NCBI GenBank assembly: GCA_013299045.1
Contig: JAAFJX010000026.1
Coordinates: 1-54,756 of the forward strand
Origin: Cytophagales bacterium
GTDB taxonomy: Bacteria > Bacteroidota > Bacteroidia > Cytophagales > Bernardetiaceae
DNA: 54,756 nucleotides
Direction of reading: 5' to 3'
This document shows positions 27,060-35,460 of the stretch, in pieces (position 1 is the stretch's first letter; every line of letters starts with the position of its first letter). The translations under genes and the position numbers were made by a program. Below the pieces are notes generated by a model. It made no database searches. It was not told the DNA's origin and saw only the letters and a list, made by a program, of their open reading frames with translations.

Positions 27060-28958
27060 ATGCAGGAATTTATCCGTTTTGAGAGCTTTGTGGGCAGTTT
27101 GCGCGCTGGCGGTTTTTTGTTTATTTTTTGTCTGGTGGGGTTTTGGCCAAGCGCTTTCGCCCAGTGGACGGTCAAGGGCATCGTGCCGCATGAGGCTAAA
27201 TGGCAAGCCACGGGGTCTAAGAATAAGTATCAGAATGGGCGTTTTGCGCGCTTAACAAGTGATAGTACAACCCTAAAACTCCCTTTTTTTGAAGACTTTA
27301 GCAAGTATTTGGGCAGGCCAGATTCTGCTCTTTGGCAGCAAGAAGGCGGCGTGTATGTCAGTCGTGGCATGGCGGTAAGGCCTCCCTCTCTGCACACAGC
27401 GTTTTTTGATGGCCTAGATGCCCTCGGAAGGCCTTATGAGGTTATCAATGTGGCCAATGAGGGCGGCGGCGATACACTCACGTCCCGTTTCATAGACCTC
27501 AAAGATTTTGATGTAAACGATGCTATTTACTTGAGTTTTTTTTGGCAACAAAGTGGCTTGGGCGAGCGCTCTGATACCACCGACTATTTGGAGTTACAAT
27601 TCAAAGACCGCGATAACAAATGGGTACGGCAATGGCGACAGCCGGGTGGTCGCTTACCGCTGGACTTCAACAAGGTGTTGTTGCCCATAACTGATGCCAA
27701 ATTTATGCACACGTATTTTCAGTTTCGGTTTGTCAGCCGGGGTAGGCGCTCTGGTGCTTTTGATGTTTGGAATTTAGACTATATCGTCATGGACTTGAAC
27801 CGCAACCCTGAAGCAGATTTTAGATTGGACTTGGCTTGTAGCAAAATACCTGAGCACTTTCTGAAATCTTACTCTGCAATGCCCTATGCCCACTTTCTGG
27901 CCGATACGCTCACCCATAAGCGAGATAGCATCAGTACAACTATCAATAACTTTAACAATTTGTTCAACGTCATTGCCTACGAATGTAAAATCATTGATGC
28001 GGATTCACGCAAGCTGATTCATACTGTTTTTGATAGTGCCTACAGCGTTACGGAACAAGGACAGCAGATTTTTATGCCCTCTGCTACGATTGCGCGGCGC
28101 TTACCCACAAACCTAAAAAAGTTGAACTTGCTTTATCGTTTTGAGGTAAAAACCAATGACCGCAGCAGCCCTGTTGATTATCAGAGCAATGATACAATTT
28201 CTAGCCACACCGTCTTTGATAATTATTATGCTTATGATGACGGCAGTGCAGAATTTGCGGCAGGCATCAACCAGAAATTTGGGCGCATTGCTTACCAATA
28301 CGTTTTGGCGCGCCAAGACACCTTAACCGACATTGATGTCAGTTTTATGCGCGTGGGGCGAGATGTAAGCGGCCAAAACTACCGTATTTTTGTTTGGAAG
28401 AAGTTAGATTTTTCGCCTAACCGTCCACGCGATTCGGTTTTGCACGTTCAGAATGCTTCTTTCCAATATGCGGACAGCATCAATACCTTTAGTCGTATAC
28501 GTTTGAGTGAGTCTGTGGTAGTTTCTGATACCTTTTTTATTGGCTTTCAGCAACTGTATGAAGATATGCTGCCTTTGGGCTTAGACCGCAATACGGAATC
28601 TGGCGAACGTATGTACTATAACGTAACCAATTCTTGGCAGAAAAACAACACCATAAAAGGCAGTTTTTTGTTACGTCCTGTTTTTCAGAAGTTTGACCCC
28701 ACTGGCTTTTTAGATTGGGACGATAAAGCCAAGAATGTGTTGCGCGTTTATCCTAACCCTGCACAGGAACAGATACGCATCGATGCTTCTTGTTCGTATT
28801 GGCGTATCAGAAATATACTTGGGCAGATTGTAGCCGAAGAGGGGGGACAGGTAGGTAACAGCCAGCTTATAAATGTAAGTAGTTTGTCATCGGGTCTTTA
28901 TAGCGTAGAACTCGTCCAGAAGGGGCAGAGCCTGTTCGGTAAATTTATGGTGGAGTGA
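27060..28958 (+). CDS. Secreted protein with type IX (T9SS type A) sorting domain
   Basis: A 632-residue exported protein. The signal peptide ends near residue 36 (GFWPSAFAQ). The body is rich in beta strands and aromatic residues and has no recognised catalytic motif. The C-terminal 80 residues form a type A sorting domain: VYPNPAQEQIRID, the Gly-Gln turn ILGQIVAEE, and SSLSSGLYSVELVQKGQS. These signals direct export by the type IX system and attachment to the cell surface. The function of the passenger is not known. It implies that the organism has T9SS genes (por/spr/gld) elsewhere. Confidence 0.85.
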   Translation: MQEFIRFESFVGSLRAGGFLFIFCLVGFWPSAFAQWTVKGIVPHEAKWQATGSKNKYQNGRFARLTSDSTTLKLPFFEDFSKYLGRPDSALWQQEGGVYVSRGMAVRPPSLHTAFFDGLDALGRPYEVINVANEGGGDTLTSRFIDLKDFDVNDAIYLSFFWQQSGLGERSDTTDYLELQFKDRDNKWVRQWRQPGGRLPLDFNKVLLPITDAKFMHTYFQFRFVSRGRRSGAFDVWNLDYIVMDLNRNPEADFRLDLACSKIPEHFLKSYSAMPYAHFLADTLTHKRDSISTTINNFNNLFNVIAYECKIIDADSRKLIHTVFDSAYSVTEQGQQIFMPSATIARRLPTNLKKLNLLYRFEVKTNDRSSPVDYQSNDTISSHTVFDNYYAYDDGSAEFAAGINQKFGRIAYQYVLARQDTLTDIDVSFMRVGRDVSGQNYRIFVWKKLDFSPNRPRDSVLHVQNASFQYADSINTFSRIRLSESVVVSDTFFIGFQQLYEDMLPLGLDRNTESGERMYYNVTNSWQKNNTIKGSFLLRPVFQKFDPTGFLDWDDKAKNVLRVYPNPAQEQIRIDASCSYWRIRNILGQIVAEEGGQVGNSQLINVSSLSSGLYSVELVQKGQSLFGKFMVE

Positions 28959-29136
28959 TGGGTAGGCAAAAGTTATTCAGAGCCTTATATACTGCCCTCG
29001 CTTCGGTCTTATGGTTTATGCAAGGTATCAGAACAGCGCCCGATGTTTTGCATACCTCTAAACGACGCATTTTGTTCCTTTTCTTTTGCATTTACAAAAC
29101 TATGTGTGTTCTTTGTCTCTACAAAATTTCTGTGCT

Positions 29137-30192
29137 ATGTTGAGTTCGCTATCGCCTAAAAAAATATTGTCTATTGATGTACATACGCATATTCTACCTG
29201 AAAAGTGGCCTGATTTGCGTGAGCGCTATGGTTATGGTGGTTTCGTAAGTTTAGAGCATCATAAACCATGCTGCGCCCGTATGATGATTGACAATCGTTT
29301 TTTTAGGGAAATTCAAGATAACTGTTGGAGTCCTGAGCGGCGTATAGAAGAGTGTAACCATCATCACGTTGATGTACAAGTGCTTTCTACTGTGCCTGTT
29401 ATGTTTTGTTACTGGGCGCGTCCAGAGCATACATACGACCTTTCTATGATGCTTAATGACCACATTGCTTCGGTGGTGGCGGCGTACCCAGACCGCTTTG
29501 TGGGTTTAGGGACTCTGCCCATGCAAGCTCCAAAGTTAGCCATCAAGGAGCTGGAGCGCTGCATGAAAGAACTAGGTATGGCTGGTGTCCAAATTGGTTC
29601 ACACATTAACGAATGGAACTTAGACGCACCCGAACTTTTTGAAATTTTTGCGGCAGCAGAAGCACTTGGTGCAGCTATTTTTGTTCATCCCTGGGACATG
29701 ATTGGCCGTGAGTTGATGCCAAAATATTGGCTGCCTTGGCTTGTAGGAATGCCTATGGAATCGTCTTTGGCTATTTGTTCTATGATTTTTGGTGGTGTTT
29801 TTGAGCGCTTGCCCAAGCTACGGGTGGCTTTTGCACATGGCGGTGGCTCTTTTTTGCCAAGTATTGGGCGCATACAGCATGGTTTTGAAGTCCGACCAGA
29901 CCTTTGCGCCGTAGATAATCCAGTATCGCCACGCCATTATTTGGGCAAGTTCTATGTGGACTCGCTCGTGCATGAGCCAAAAATGTTGGATTACATTATT
30001 GAACTCATGGGGCCTAACCGCGTCTTGCTAGGTAGCGACTATCCTTTTCCGCTTGGGGAGGACGTGCCGGGCACACTTATCAAGTCTATGCCCTATTCGC
30101 ATGAGGTAAAAGAAATGCTTTTGAACGGTTCTGCGCTTGAATGGCTGGGTTTGCCTAAAAAGACGTTCGCATTCGAACAAAACTGGATGTAA
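29137..30192 (+). CDS. ACMSD-type decarboxylase (2-amino-3-carboxymuconate-6-semialdehyde)
   Basis: An amidohydrolase-fold metal enzyme of 351 residues that aligns by eye with vertebrate and bacterial ACMSD nearly end to end. Shared stretches include HTHILPEKWPDLRERYGYGG, QVLSTVPVMFCYWARPE, FVGLGTLPMQAPKLAIKELE, GVQIGSHINEWNLDAPELF, FVHPWDMIGRE, KYWLPWLVGMPMESS, and LGSDYPFPLGEDVPG. Metal ligands are the HxH pair, the His in FVHPWDM, the His in AFAHGGGSF, and the Asp in GSDYPF. It decarboxylates ACMS to 2-aminomuconate semialdehyde, steering the kynurenine pathway away from quinolinate. I start at 29137 because the family N-terminus follows it; the frame is open to 29086. No other kynurenine gene is visible. 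Confidence 0.92.
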   Translation: MLSSLSPKKILSIDVHTHILPEKWPDLRERYGYGGFVSLEHHKPCCARMMIDNRFFREIQDNCWSPERRIEECNHHHVDVQVLSTVPVMFCYWARPEHTYDLSMMLNDHIASVVAAYPDRFVGLGTLPMQAPKLAIKELERCMKELGMAGVQIGSHINEWNLDAPELFEIFAAAEALGAAIFVHPWDMIGRELMPKYWLPWLVGMPMESSLAICSMIFGGVFERLPKLRVAFAHGGGSFLPSIGRIQHGFEVRPDLCAVDNPVSPRHYLGKFYVDSLVHEPKMLDYIIELMGPNRVLLGSDYPFPLGEDVPGTLIKSMPYSHEVKEMLLNGSALEWLGLPKKTFAFEQNWM

Positions 30193-30204
30193 GCACAAAA
30201 AAGC

Positions 30205-30837
30205 ATGAACCCTAAAGAGCAAGCAATCAAAGACAGACTTGCAGAGTATATGCCAGCTACTGCTGTTGATATGGCCTTTGCGCTCATGCAGCAGTATAAG
30301 TTATACGTTAAAGTTGTTGCGCCACGCAAAACCAGACTTGGCCAGTTTGCAGTCAAACTCGCACCTAACGCGCGCCCAGTCCTTAGCATTAACTCAGACC
30401 TATCACCCTATCAGTTTTTGATAACCTTCATACATGAAGTGGGGCATTTTGTAGTTTGGCAAGAACATGGGGTGAACGTTAAACCACATGGTGTGGAATG
30501 GCAAAGGGCTTATGCCAATTTGCTAACGCCTTTTATCAAGCCTGATATTTTTCCTAAAGATGTTTTGCTCGCGCTTGAACAGCACATTGTTCGTCCCGGT
30601 GCGTCTAGTTGCCAAGATGCTGTTTTGGAACAGGCCTTAGCAAAATACGATAGCCGAACGAAAACTCTAAACTTGGTGCTGGTTGAGAGTTTAGCCGCGG
30701 GCGTGCATTTTGTGTTGGACGGTCATACATTCCAAAAAGGTAAAATTTTGCGTACATTCTGTATCTGTGTTGATGTTGTCAGTAAGAAACAGTACAGGGT
30801 TCGTTTAAATGCCCTAGTTCTACCTATTGCGCACTGA
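30205..30837 (+). CDS. SprT-like zinc metalloprotease-fold protein
   Basis: A 210-residue protein with a SprT-like domain. The zinc motif HEVGH is at residues 77-81, and a third candidate His is in the later HGVEWQRAY (about residues 94-102). Helices preceding the motif match the family. The C-terminal 60 residues (YRVRLNALVLP) look like a small beta-rich zinc-free tail. SprT/Spartan-type proteins cut DNA-crosslinked proteins, but bacterial members are poorly known. It starts 12 bases after the ACMSD gene and may share its transcript. The next gene runs convergently. Confidence 0.85.
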   Translation: MNPKEQAIKDRLAEYMPATAVDMAFALMQQYKLYVKVVAPRKTRLGQFAVKLAPNARPVLSINSDLSPYQFLITFIHEVGHFVVWQEHGVNVKPHGVEWQRAYANLLTPFIKPDIFPKDVLLALEQHIVRPGASSCQDAVLEQALAKYDSRTKTLNLVLVESLAAGVHFVLDGHTFQKGKILRTFCICVDVVSKKQYRVRLNALVLPIAH

Positions 30838-30847
30838 AATCAGGCTT

Positions 30848-31801
30848 CTAAATTTCATAAATAGTTCTTATAAGTTGCCCCTGCAAAAGGTCGCGGGTCT
30901 GTGCGAAGTCTTCGGTAAAACCCAAAATAAAGCCACCACCGCCTGCGCCGCAAAGTTTTAAATGATAATGACCTGTTTTTAAGCCTGTTTGCCATAATTC
31001 TGCAAAAAGAGGTGGTATCATAGGCTGAAAATGCTCCCATTGAAAGGCCGATAAATGTGCAACTGCGGCCAACAGTTCTGTTTTCTGATTGCTCAAAAAG
31101 GCTTTAATTGCCAAATCTGATGCAGGGGCTAGTTCATTTTTGCAACGGTTGGCAAAATCTATATTTTTGCATTTTTCTAAGTATAAACTCACCAATGGTT
31201 CAGTGCGGCGTGGCCTTCCGGTATTCAACAAAAAAATAGCGCCTTTGTTTTTTCCAAAGCTAGGGAGCTCGGTTAGTTCTACGGCAGCTTTACCGCGCAT
31301 GAGCAGGGGTTGATTCAGATAGCATATCAGGGGGTCCATGCCAGAGCTAGAACCGTGAAAATGGGATTCCATCTTGCCTAATATTTTTTTGAGTGCCACA
31401 ATTTTGTCTGAATCAAAGCGAGTACTTTCTATGTTGATAGGGTCATTGCTGTAACGCTGATACAAAGCCGCCGTAAGCGCCCCCGAACTCCCTACACCAA
31501 AGCCCTGCGGAATAGTAGACTCAAAATAAAGACCCTGCGCAATATCAAAAGCCAAAGATGAAAAATCAAAGTCGCTTTCTAATTCTTTATTTCTTATCTT
31601 CAACGAAATATAATTGCTAAATGCTTGTAATTCTTGGTTAGACTGCGCCAACTTTTGTGAACTCTGCGTTACACGTTTGAAGGCGAGTTGCCCTTGAAAG
31701 AGCGGATATGGCACCGCTAGGGCCATGCTGTCGTGTAAAATACTATACTCACCAAAAAGTAAAATTTTGGAATTAAAAACGCGGTTATCTGCACCTATCA
31801 T
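30848..31801 (-). CDS. GHMP kinase, mevalonate-kinase-like
   Basis: A 317-residue kinase of the GHMP superfamily. Motif 1 is SKILLFGEYSILHDSMALAV at the N-terminus. The phosphate-binding motif 2 is PQGFGVGSSGALTAAL (about residues 102-117), and motif 3 is LKLCGAGGGGFILGF near the C-terminus. The ESHFHGSSSGMDPLICYLNQ stretch is typical of mevalonate kinases. Together these favour mevalonate kinase or a close relative in isoprenoid synthesis. Other mevalonate pathway genes are not in the window, and a different small-molecule substrate remains possible. Confidence 0.82.
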   Translation of the reverse strand: MIGADNRVFNSKILLFGEYSILHDSMALAVPYPLFQGQLAFKRVTQSSQKLAQSNQELQAFSNYISLKIRNKELESDFDFSSLAFDIAQGLYFESTIPQGFGVGSSGALTAALYQRYSNDPINIESTRFDSDKIVALKKILGKMESHFHGSSSGMDPLICYLNQPLLMRGKAAVELTELPSFGKNKGAIFLLNTGRPRRTEPLVSLYLEKCKNIDFANRCKNELAPASDLAIKAFLSNQKTELLAAVAHLSAFQWEHFQPMIPPLFAELWQTGLKTGHYHLKLCGAGGGGFILGFTEDFAQTRDLLQGQLIRTIYEI

Positions 31802-31909
31802 GGCCTAGAACTTATTTTTGAGCCGCAAAGTTATCATTTTCAAGCCAAATCAAAACTATAAACACACATAAAATCTTGGTTTGGGTACGAAAGCATTATG
31901 CCCATTGAA

Positions 31910-33088
31910 TCATTCTAGCTTTTTGTAGAAATAGAGCTTGTTTAGAGAAGGCAGGCTGTCTGTTCTGAAAATTTCTGCTAAGTCCCTGACCACTAAGTCT
32001 GGTCGCGTAATCCCTGTTTCAAAAAAATCGTTGCCATCGCCATTCATGCGTTTTGTAGGATTATAGATTTGCTTTGTTCTAAAGGCTTTTAGACGCGCAA
32101 ACTCTTCCTTTTCTTTGAGTACATCGCTCATGCTGTGATGCATACTTGAATTAAGCAGCCATATATCTGCTTTGTAAGCCTCTACCAACACTTTTTCTAC
32201 ACTCAGCGGCACGCTCCCTTTACCCTCCAAGTTTCCAAAACAATAGATTCCTCCTGCATCTGCAACGAGTAAAGCAGGAAAACTCTCTCTGCTGGGTGTG
32301 TACCAAACGTCTTTAAAAGGTATGTTGCAAAAAACGTATTTGGGGTTTGTACTGCGCTTGTAGGTATTGGTTGCAACCGTGTACGCATTTGCAATATTAC
32401 CAAAAATCTGTTTGGCATTTTCTTCTGCATCAAAGAATGCGGCAATAAAAATCAACCATTCAGCTTGCGCCAAAGGGGTTTTCTCAAGGTGTTCGCTGGT
32501 GTAAACTGTTGGAATTTTGGTAGATTCCAGTAGCTTTTGTGTTTGGCCACCCGTTCGGTCATAAAAAGAAAAGACTACTTGTGGCTGCAAGCTAAGCAAA
32601 AGCTCTGCATTTAGGCCAGCACCATTTGCAGAGCTTACTTCCTTGACCAAACCGTCAGCAACCCGTTTTTTTAGAATGGTGTTATAAATGTATTGGCTAC
32701 CATTAAAGCCCACAATGCTAGCCTCTTGGCCAAGCATTTGAAACCAAGCCGCAATGATTGTAGAGGCAAGTACTGTTTTTTGAGGCCTTTTTGGCACAAC
32801 AACACCCAAAAATGAAGCAGGGATAGCACTCCCGCTAGCATATTGACGGTTGATTTGCTTCTGAACAATAATCTTATAATCATTATAATACTGAATTTCA
32901 AAACCTTTGGCATAAGAGGGTGTCCATATTCGTATAGGCTCTTGTTTTTTTTCCTCAGTCTGTTGTTTTGCGTTACAGGCACAAAAAAAAACGATGATAA
33001 AAAGCGTAAGGAATTGCGATAACCTTCTAAAATCTATTTCACTTTTTGTTAATTTGTATTCTGAGGATTTAGCTAAAGTCAATGTCAT
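31910..33088 (-). CDS. BtuF-like ABC transporter substrate-binding lipoprotein
   Basis: A 392-residue protein with an N-terminal signal and lipobox FFCAC (Cys38). It then has a class III periplasmic binding-protein fold: KTVLASTIIAAWFQMLGQEA, GFNGSQYIY, SLQPQVVFSFYDRTGG, KIPTVYTSEHLEKTPLAQAE, and the long helical linker region. This is the BtuF/FepB type, used for cobalamin, heme or siderophores. Substrate is inferred from family only. Related Bacteroidota proteins often sit beside btuC/btuD, but neither is here. No riboswitch is seen upstream on its strand. It may be a cobalamin or iron-complex binding protein. Confidence 0.7.
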   Translation of the reverse strand: MTLTLAKSSEYKLTKSEIDFRRLSQFLTLFIIVFFCACNAKQQTEEKKQEPIRIWTPSYAKGFEIQYYNDYKIIVQKQINRQYASGSAIPASFLGVVVPKRPQKTVLASTIIAAWFQMLGQEASIVGFNGSQYIYNTILKKRVADGLVKEVSSANGAGLNAELLLSLQPQVVFSFYDRTGGQTQKLLESTKIPTVYTSEHLEKTPLAQAEWLIFIAAFFDAEENAKQIFGNIANAYTVATNTYKRSTNPKYVFCNIPFKDVWYTPSRESFPALLVADAGGIYCFGNLEGKGSVPLSVEKVLVEAYKADIWLLNSSMHHSMSDVLKEKEEFARLKAFRTKQIYNPTKRMNGDGNDFFETGITRPDLVVRDLAEIFRTDSLPSLNKLYFYKKLE

Positions 33089-33335
33089 TTTTTTTTGTTT
33101 TCAAATCAATCATAATGGCTCATGAGTTTCCACCTCAGGAATTTGACGGGACTGATGTATTTTTAATCAATGACAAACCAATCACCCTCTTCAGATGACA
33201 AACATAATCTTGTTTTCCCTAATTAGCTCAAAGTTAAGAAATATTCTCAAAATATTTTATGGAAAAAGTTTAGGGTAGGCATCTTTCCCGCAAATACCTT
33301 ATCTCATTAGCCACTCAAAAAAAAACTACTAAACC

Positions 33336-34136
33336 ATGAAAGCTAGCAACATGAATGACATTGTTTTTGAAAACCGCAATAAGGCTTATGGTGCTTATGA
33401 CCTACGCACCAATTATCCAAAGCGTTTGCGGCGCTCTCTTATTGGTGCTGCATTTTTTATGACGCTCTTCCTACTTGGCGTATTCTGCCTGAGCCAAAGC
33501 CAAAGTGAAGATGAAATTGTTGATAACGAAAGCATTATGTTATCTGAAATCATCATGCCACCTCCCAATAACGAAACACCTATTATCAAAGCACAGCAGC
33601 AGCCTTTTCAAGATATCAAAACCATCAAGCACGTACCGCCTGTTCCTACCGAAGACAACAAAGCAACAACTGACCTAGCAGAACAAGAAGACCTTAAAAC
33701 TGCTCAAATTGGCACTGAAACAAAAGATGGCAGCGTCAAGCAACCAGAAAACATTGTAGAAGTACGCGGGACTAGCGATGTAAAAGTAGTTGAAAAAGTA
33801 GAGACTGTGCAGCCTGAAGAGCTTTTTATCGTTGTAGAACAGAAAGCTGAGTATCCTGGAGGGAGCGCGGCCATGCTTAAATTTTTGAAGAAGCATCTCA
33901 AGTATCCGCGAGCAGCAACAGAAAGCCACATAGAAGGCCGTGTATTTTTGCAATTTATCGTAGACAAGAGCGGAATCATTTCAGACATTAAAATACTCAA
34001 ATCTCTGGGTTTTGGTTGCGACGAAGAAGCAATGCGCGTGATACGTCTTATGCCCGTATGGAAGCCAGCCCAACAGAGCGGAAAGTTGGTAAAGACGCGC
34101 TATAACATGGCTATTAGTTTTCAGCTAAGTAAGTAA
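33336..34136 (+). CDS. Energy transducer TonB
   Basis: A TonB protein of 266 residues. A short cytoplasmic N-terminus (FENRNKAYGAYDLRTNYPKR, typical of Bacteroidota TonB) precedes a membrane helix at about 33-52. A Pro/Glu/Lys-rich periplasmic linker follows, and then the C-terminal TonB domain begins with AEYPGGSAAMLKFLKKHLKY and continues with GRVFLQFIVDKSGIISD, ending near the C-terminus. It passes the proton-motive force to TonB-dependent outer-membrane receptors. ExbB and ExbD are not adjacent. Its presence fits the surface lipoprotein and BtuF-like genes, but no receptor is visible in this window. Confidence 0.92.
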   Translation: MKASNMNDIVFENRNKAYGAYDLRTNYPKRLRRSLIGAAFFMTLFLLGVFCLSQSQSEDEIVDNESIMLSEIIMPPPNNETPIIKAQQQPFQDIKTIKHVPPVPTEDNKATTDLAEQEDLKTAQIGTETKDGSVKQPENIVEVRGTSDVKVVEKVETVQPEELFIVVEQKAEYPGGSAAMLKFLKKHLKYPRAATESHIEGRVFLQFIVDKSGIISDIKILKSLGFGCDEEAMRVIRLMPVWKPAQQSGKLVKTRYNMAISFQLSK

Positions 34137-34148
34137 TAAAAAGTATAG

Positions 34149-34190
34149 AAAGCGGTAGAGAGTCCATGAACTTTCTGCCGCTTTGTTTTC
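34149..34190 (+). terminator. Terminator after tonB
   Basis: AAAGCGG-AGAGAGT pairs with ACTTTCT-CCGCTTT in an imperfect stem of about 14 pairs with a short loop, followed by GTTTTC. It begins 12 bases after the stop codon. Confidence 0.7.
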
Positions 34191-34351
34191 AGCCTTATTT
34201 TGTTAAAAAAAACAGACCAACTATACACATGAATTCAACTTTTGGGTAGTGAAACTACAAAAAATTAAAGAATAAATTTGTGTTTTACGTTTTTGCTACG
34301 CTATTTTGTGCTTCAATTCATCAATTACTTTTCGCGCCTAACCGCACTGTA

Positions 34352-34440
34352 GCTGATTTATAGAGAAAGAGGGAGAGAATAGGCTCTGAGAACTCTTAGC
34401 AACCTGCTTCGGCAAGGTGCTAAATCCTACCTAGTCAATA
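34352..34440 (+). promoter_or_regulatory. SAM-I-type riboswitch upstream of cysH
   Basis: The order of conserved blocks matches the SAM-I (S-box) aptamer as it appears in Bacteroidota. AGAGAAAGAGGGAG is followed by GGCTCTGAGA, then CTTAGCAACCTGC, a TTCG loop, and GCAAGGTGCTAAATCCTACC. The GCAACC / GGTGCTAAATCC pair is the hallmark of the P3-P4 region. Exact closing-stem pairing is not certain. It precedes the sulfate assimilation genes by 249 bases and should repress them when S-adenosylmethionine is high. Confidence 0.8.
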
Positions 34441-34467
34441 TTTTAGGAACTATAAATTGTATCTATT

Positions 34468-34575
34468 ATGAATCAGTCTAAAAGATTTTTGTCTTTTTCC
34501 GAAAGTTTATCGCAAAATTGTTTAGCCCTTTTTACTTGGAAGATGCCTCGACAATTCCATTGTTGTCGTTATTGA
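34468..34575 (+). CDS. Candidate leader peptide upstream of cysH
   Basis: A 35-codon frame starting at ATG 34468, just after the SAM riboswitch. It reads MNQSKRFLSFSESLSQ and onwards, and ends in FHCCRY with two adjacent Cys codons right before the stop. It is Ser-rich and short, with no domain. Its place between a SAM-sensing aptamer and cysH, and the Cys pair at the end, are what a cysteine-responsive translational attenuator would look like. It may equally be a chance frame; comparison with homologous loci is the only test. Confidence 0.35.
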   Translation: MNQSKRFLSFSESLSQNCLALFTWKMPRQFHCCRY

Positions 34576-34688
34576 TTGCTGTATCTTTTTGAGTTTTGCT
34601 GCCCAGTGTATGTACCAGAATACTACTAACCTAACTCAAGCAAATGGGCACAAAACAACTGACAGATGTTAAACATAAATCATTATAA

Positions 34689-35423
34689 ATGAAGCCTATA
34701 TCAAAAAAAGACAAATTATTTACTTGCTTCAACAAGCAGCTACAAAAGACTGATTTACAAGAAAACTTAGCCAATTTGGCCTATGTTGCAAAAGCGGAAA
34801 ACCTAAAGGTCGCTTTTTCTACCAGTTTTGGGGCAGAAGACCAAGTGCTTTTGGCGGCCATACAAGGCATTCCTGAACACGGTTTCAAAATATTCACGCT
34901 GGATACTGGGCGGCTTTTTTCCGAGACCTATGCGCTTTGGGCACGTACTCAAAAACGCTATTCAGTACAAATAGAAGCCTATTTTCCTGATGCTACTGCC
35001 CTTGAAAAATATGTGAACACACAAGGTATCAATGCTTTTTATGAATCTGTTGCGTTAAGAAAAACTTGCTGCCATATTCGAAAAGTAGAACCTCTGCGCC
35101 GTGCTTTGACCGATGTAGATGTCTGGATTACAGGGCTTCGCGCCGAGCAGTCAGCGAATAGACAAAGCGTTGAGTTATTGGAATGGGACGAATCCTATCA
35201 ACTCTTGAAGTATCAGCCGTTGTTGCATTTTACGAATCAAATGCTGTGGGGTTATGTTCAACAAAACAATGTGAGCTATAACACACTGCATGACAAAGGT
35301 TTCGTGAGTATAGGCTGTGCACCTTGCACGAGGGCAATCAGAGAGGGCGAGGACTTTCGTGCAGGCCGTTGGTGGTGGGAAGACCACTCCAAAAAGGAAT
35401 GTGGGCTACATAGCAAAAATTAA
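34689..35423 (+). CDS. cysH: Adenylyl-sulfate (APS) reductase, CysH family
   Basis: A 244-residue reductase that converts activated sulfate to sulfite. The Cys pair at 127-128 (KTCCHIRK) and the C-x-x-C at 210-213 (GCAPC) are the four ligands of the [4Fe-4S] cluster that mark APS reductases rather than PAPS reductases. The redox Cys is at 238 in the C-terminal motif KECGLH. The PP-loop-like segment is FSTSFGAEDQVLL (about residues 43-55). First gene of the cysH-cysD-cysN-permease run, controlled by the SAM riboswitch. The absence of an APS kinase gene here agrees with direct APS reduction. Confidence 0.95.
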   Translation: MKPISKKDKLFTCFNKQLQKTDLQENLANLAYVAKAENLKVAFSTSFGAEDQVLLAAIQGIPEHGFKIFTLDTGRLFSETYALWARTQKRYSVQIEAYFPDATALEKYVNTQGINAFYESVALRKTCCHIRKVEPLRRALTDVDVWITGLRAEQSANRQSVELLEWDESYQLLKYQPLLHFTNQMLWGYVQQNNVSYNTLHDKGFVSIGCAPCTRAIREGEDFRAGRWWWEDHSKKECGLHSKN

Positions 35424-35460
35424 ATGAACCGTTTTTTTTAAGACCACAGAACAAAAAGTA

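Noticed and set aside
28955-29143. 62-codon frame between the T9SS protein and the ACMSD gene
   Set aside because: It overlaps the start of the ACMSD gene and has low-complexity hydrophobic composition without a clear signal or domain.
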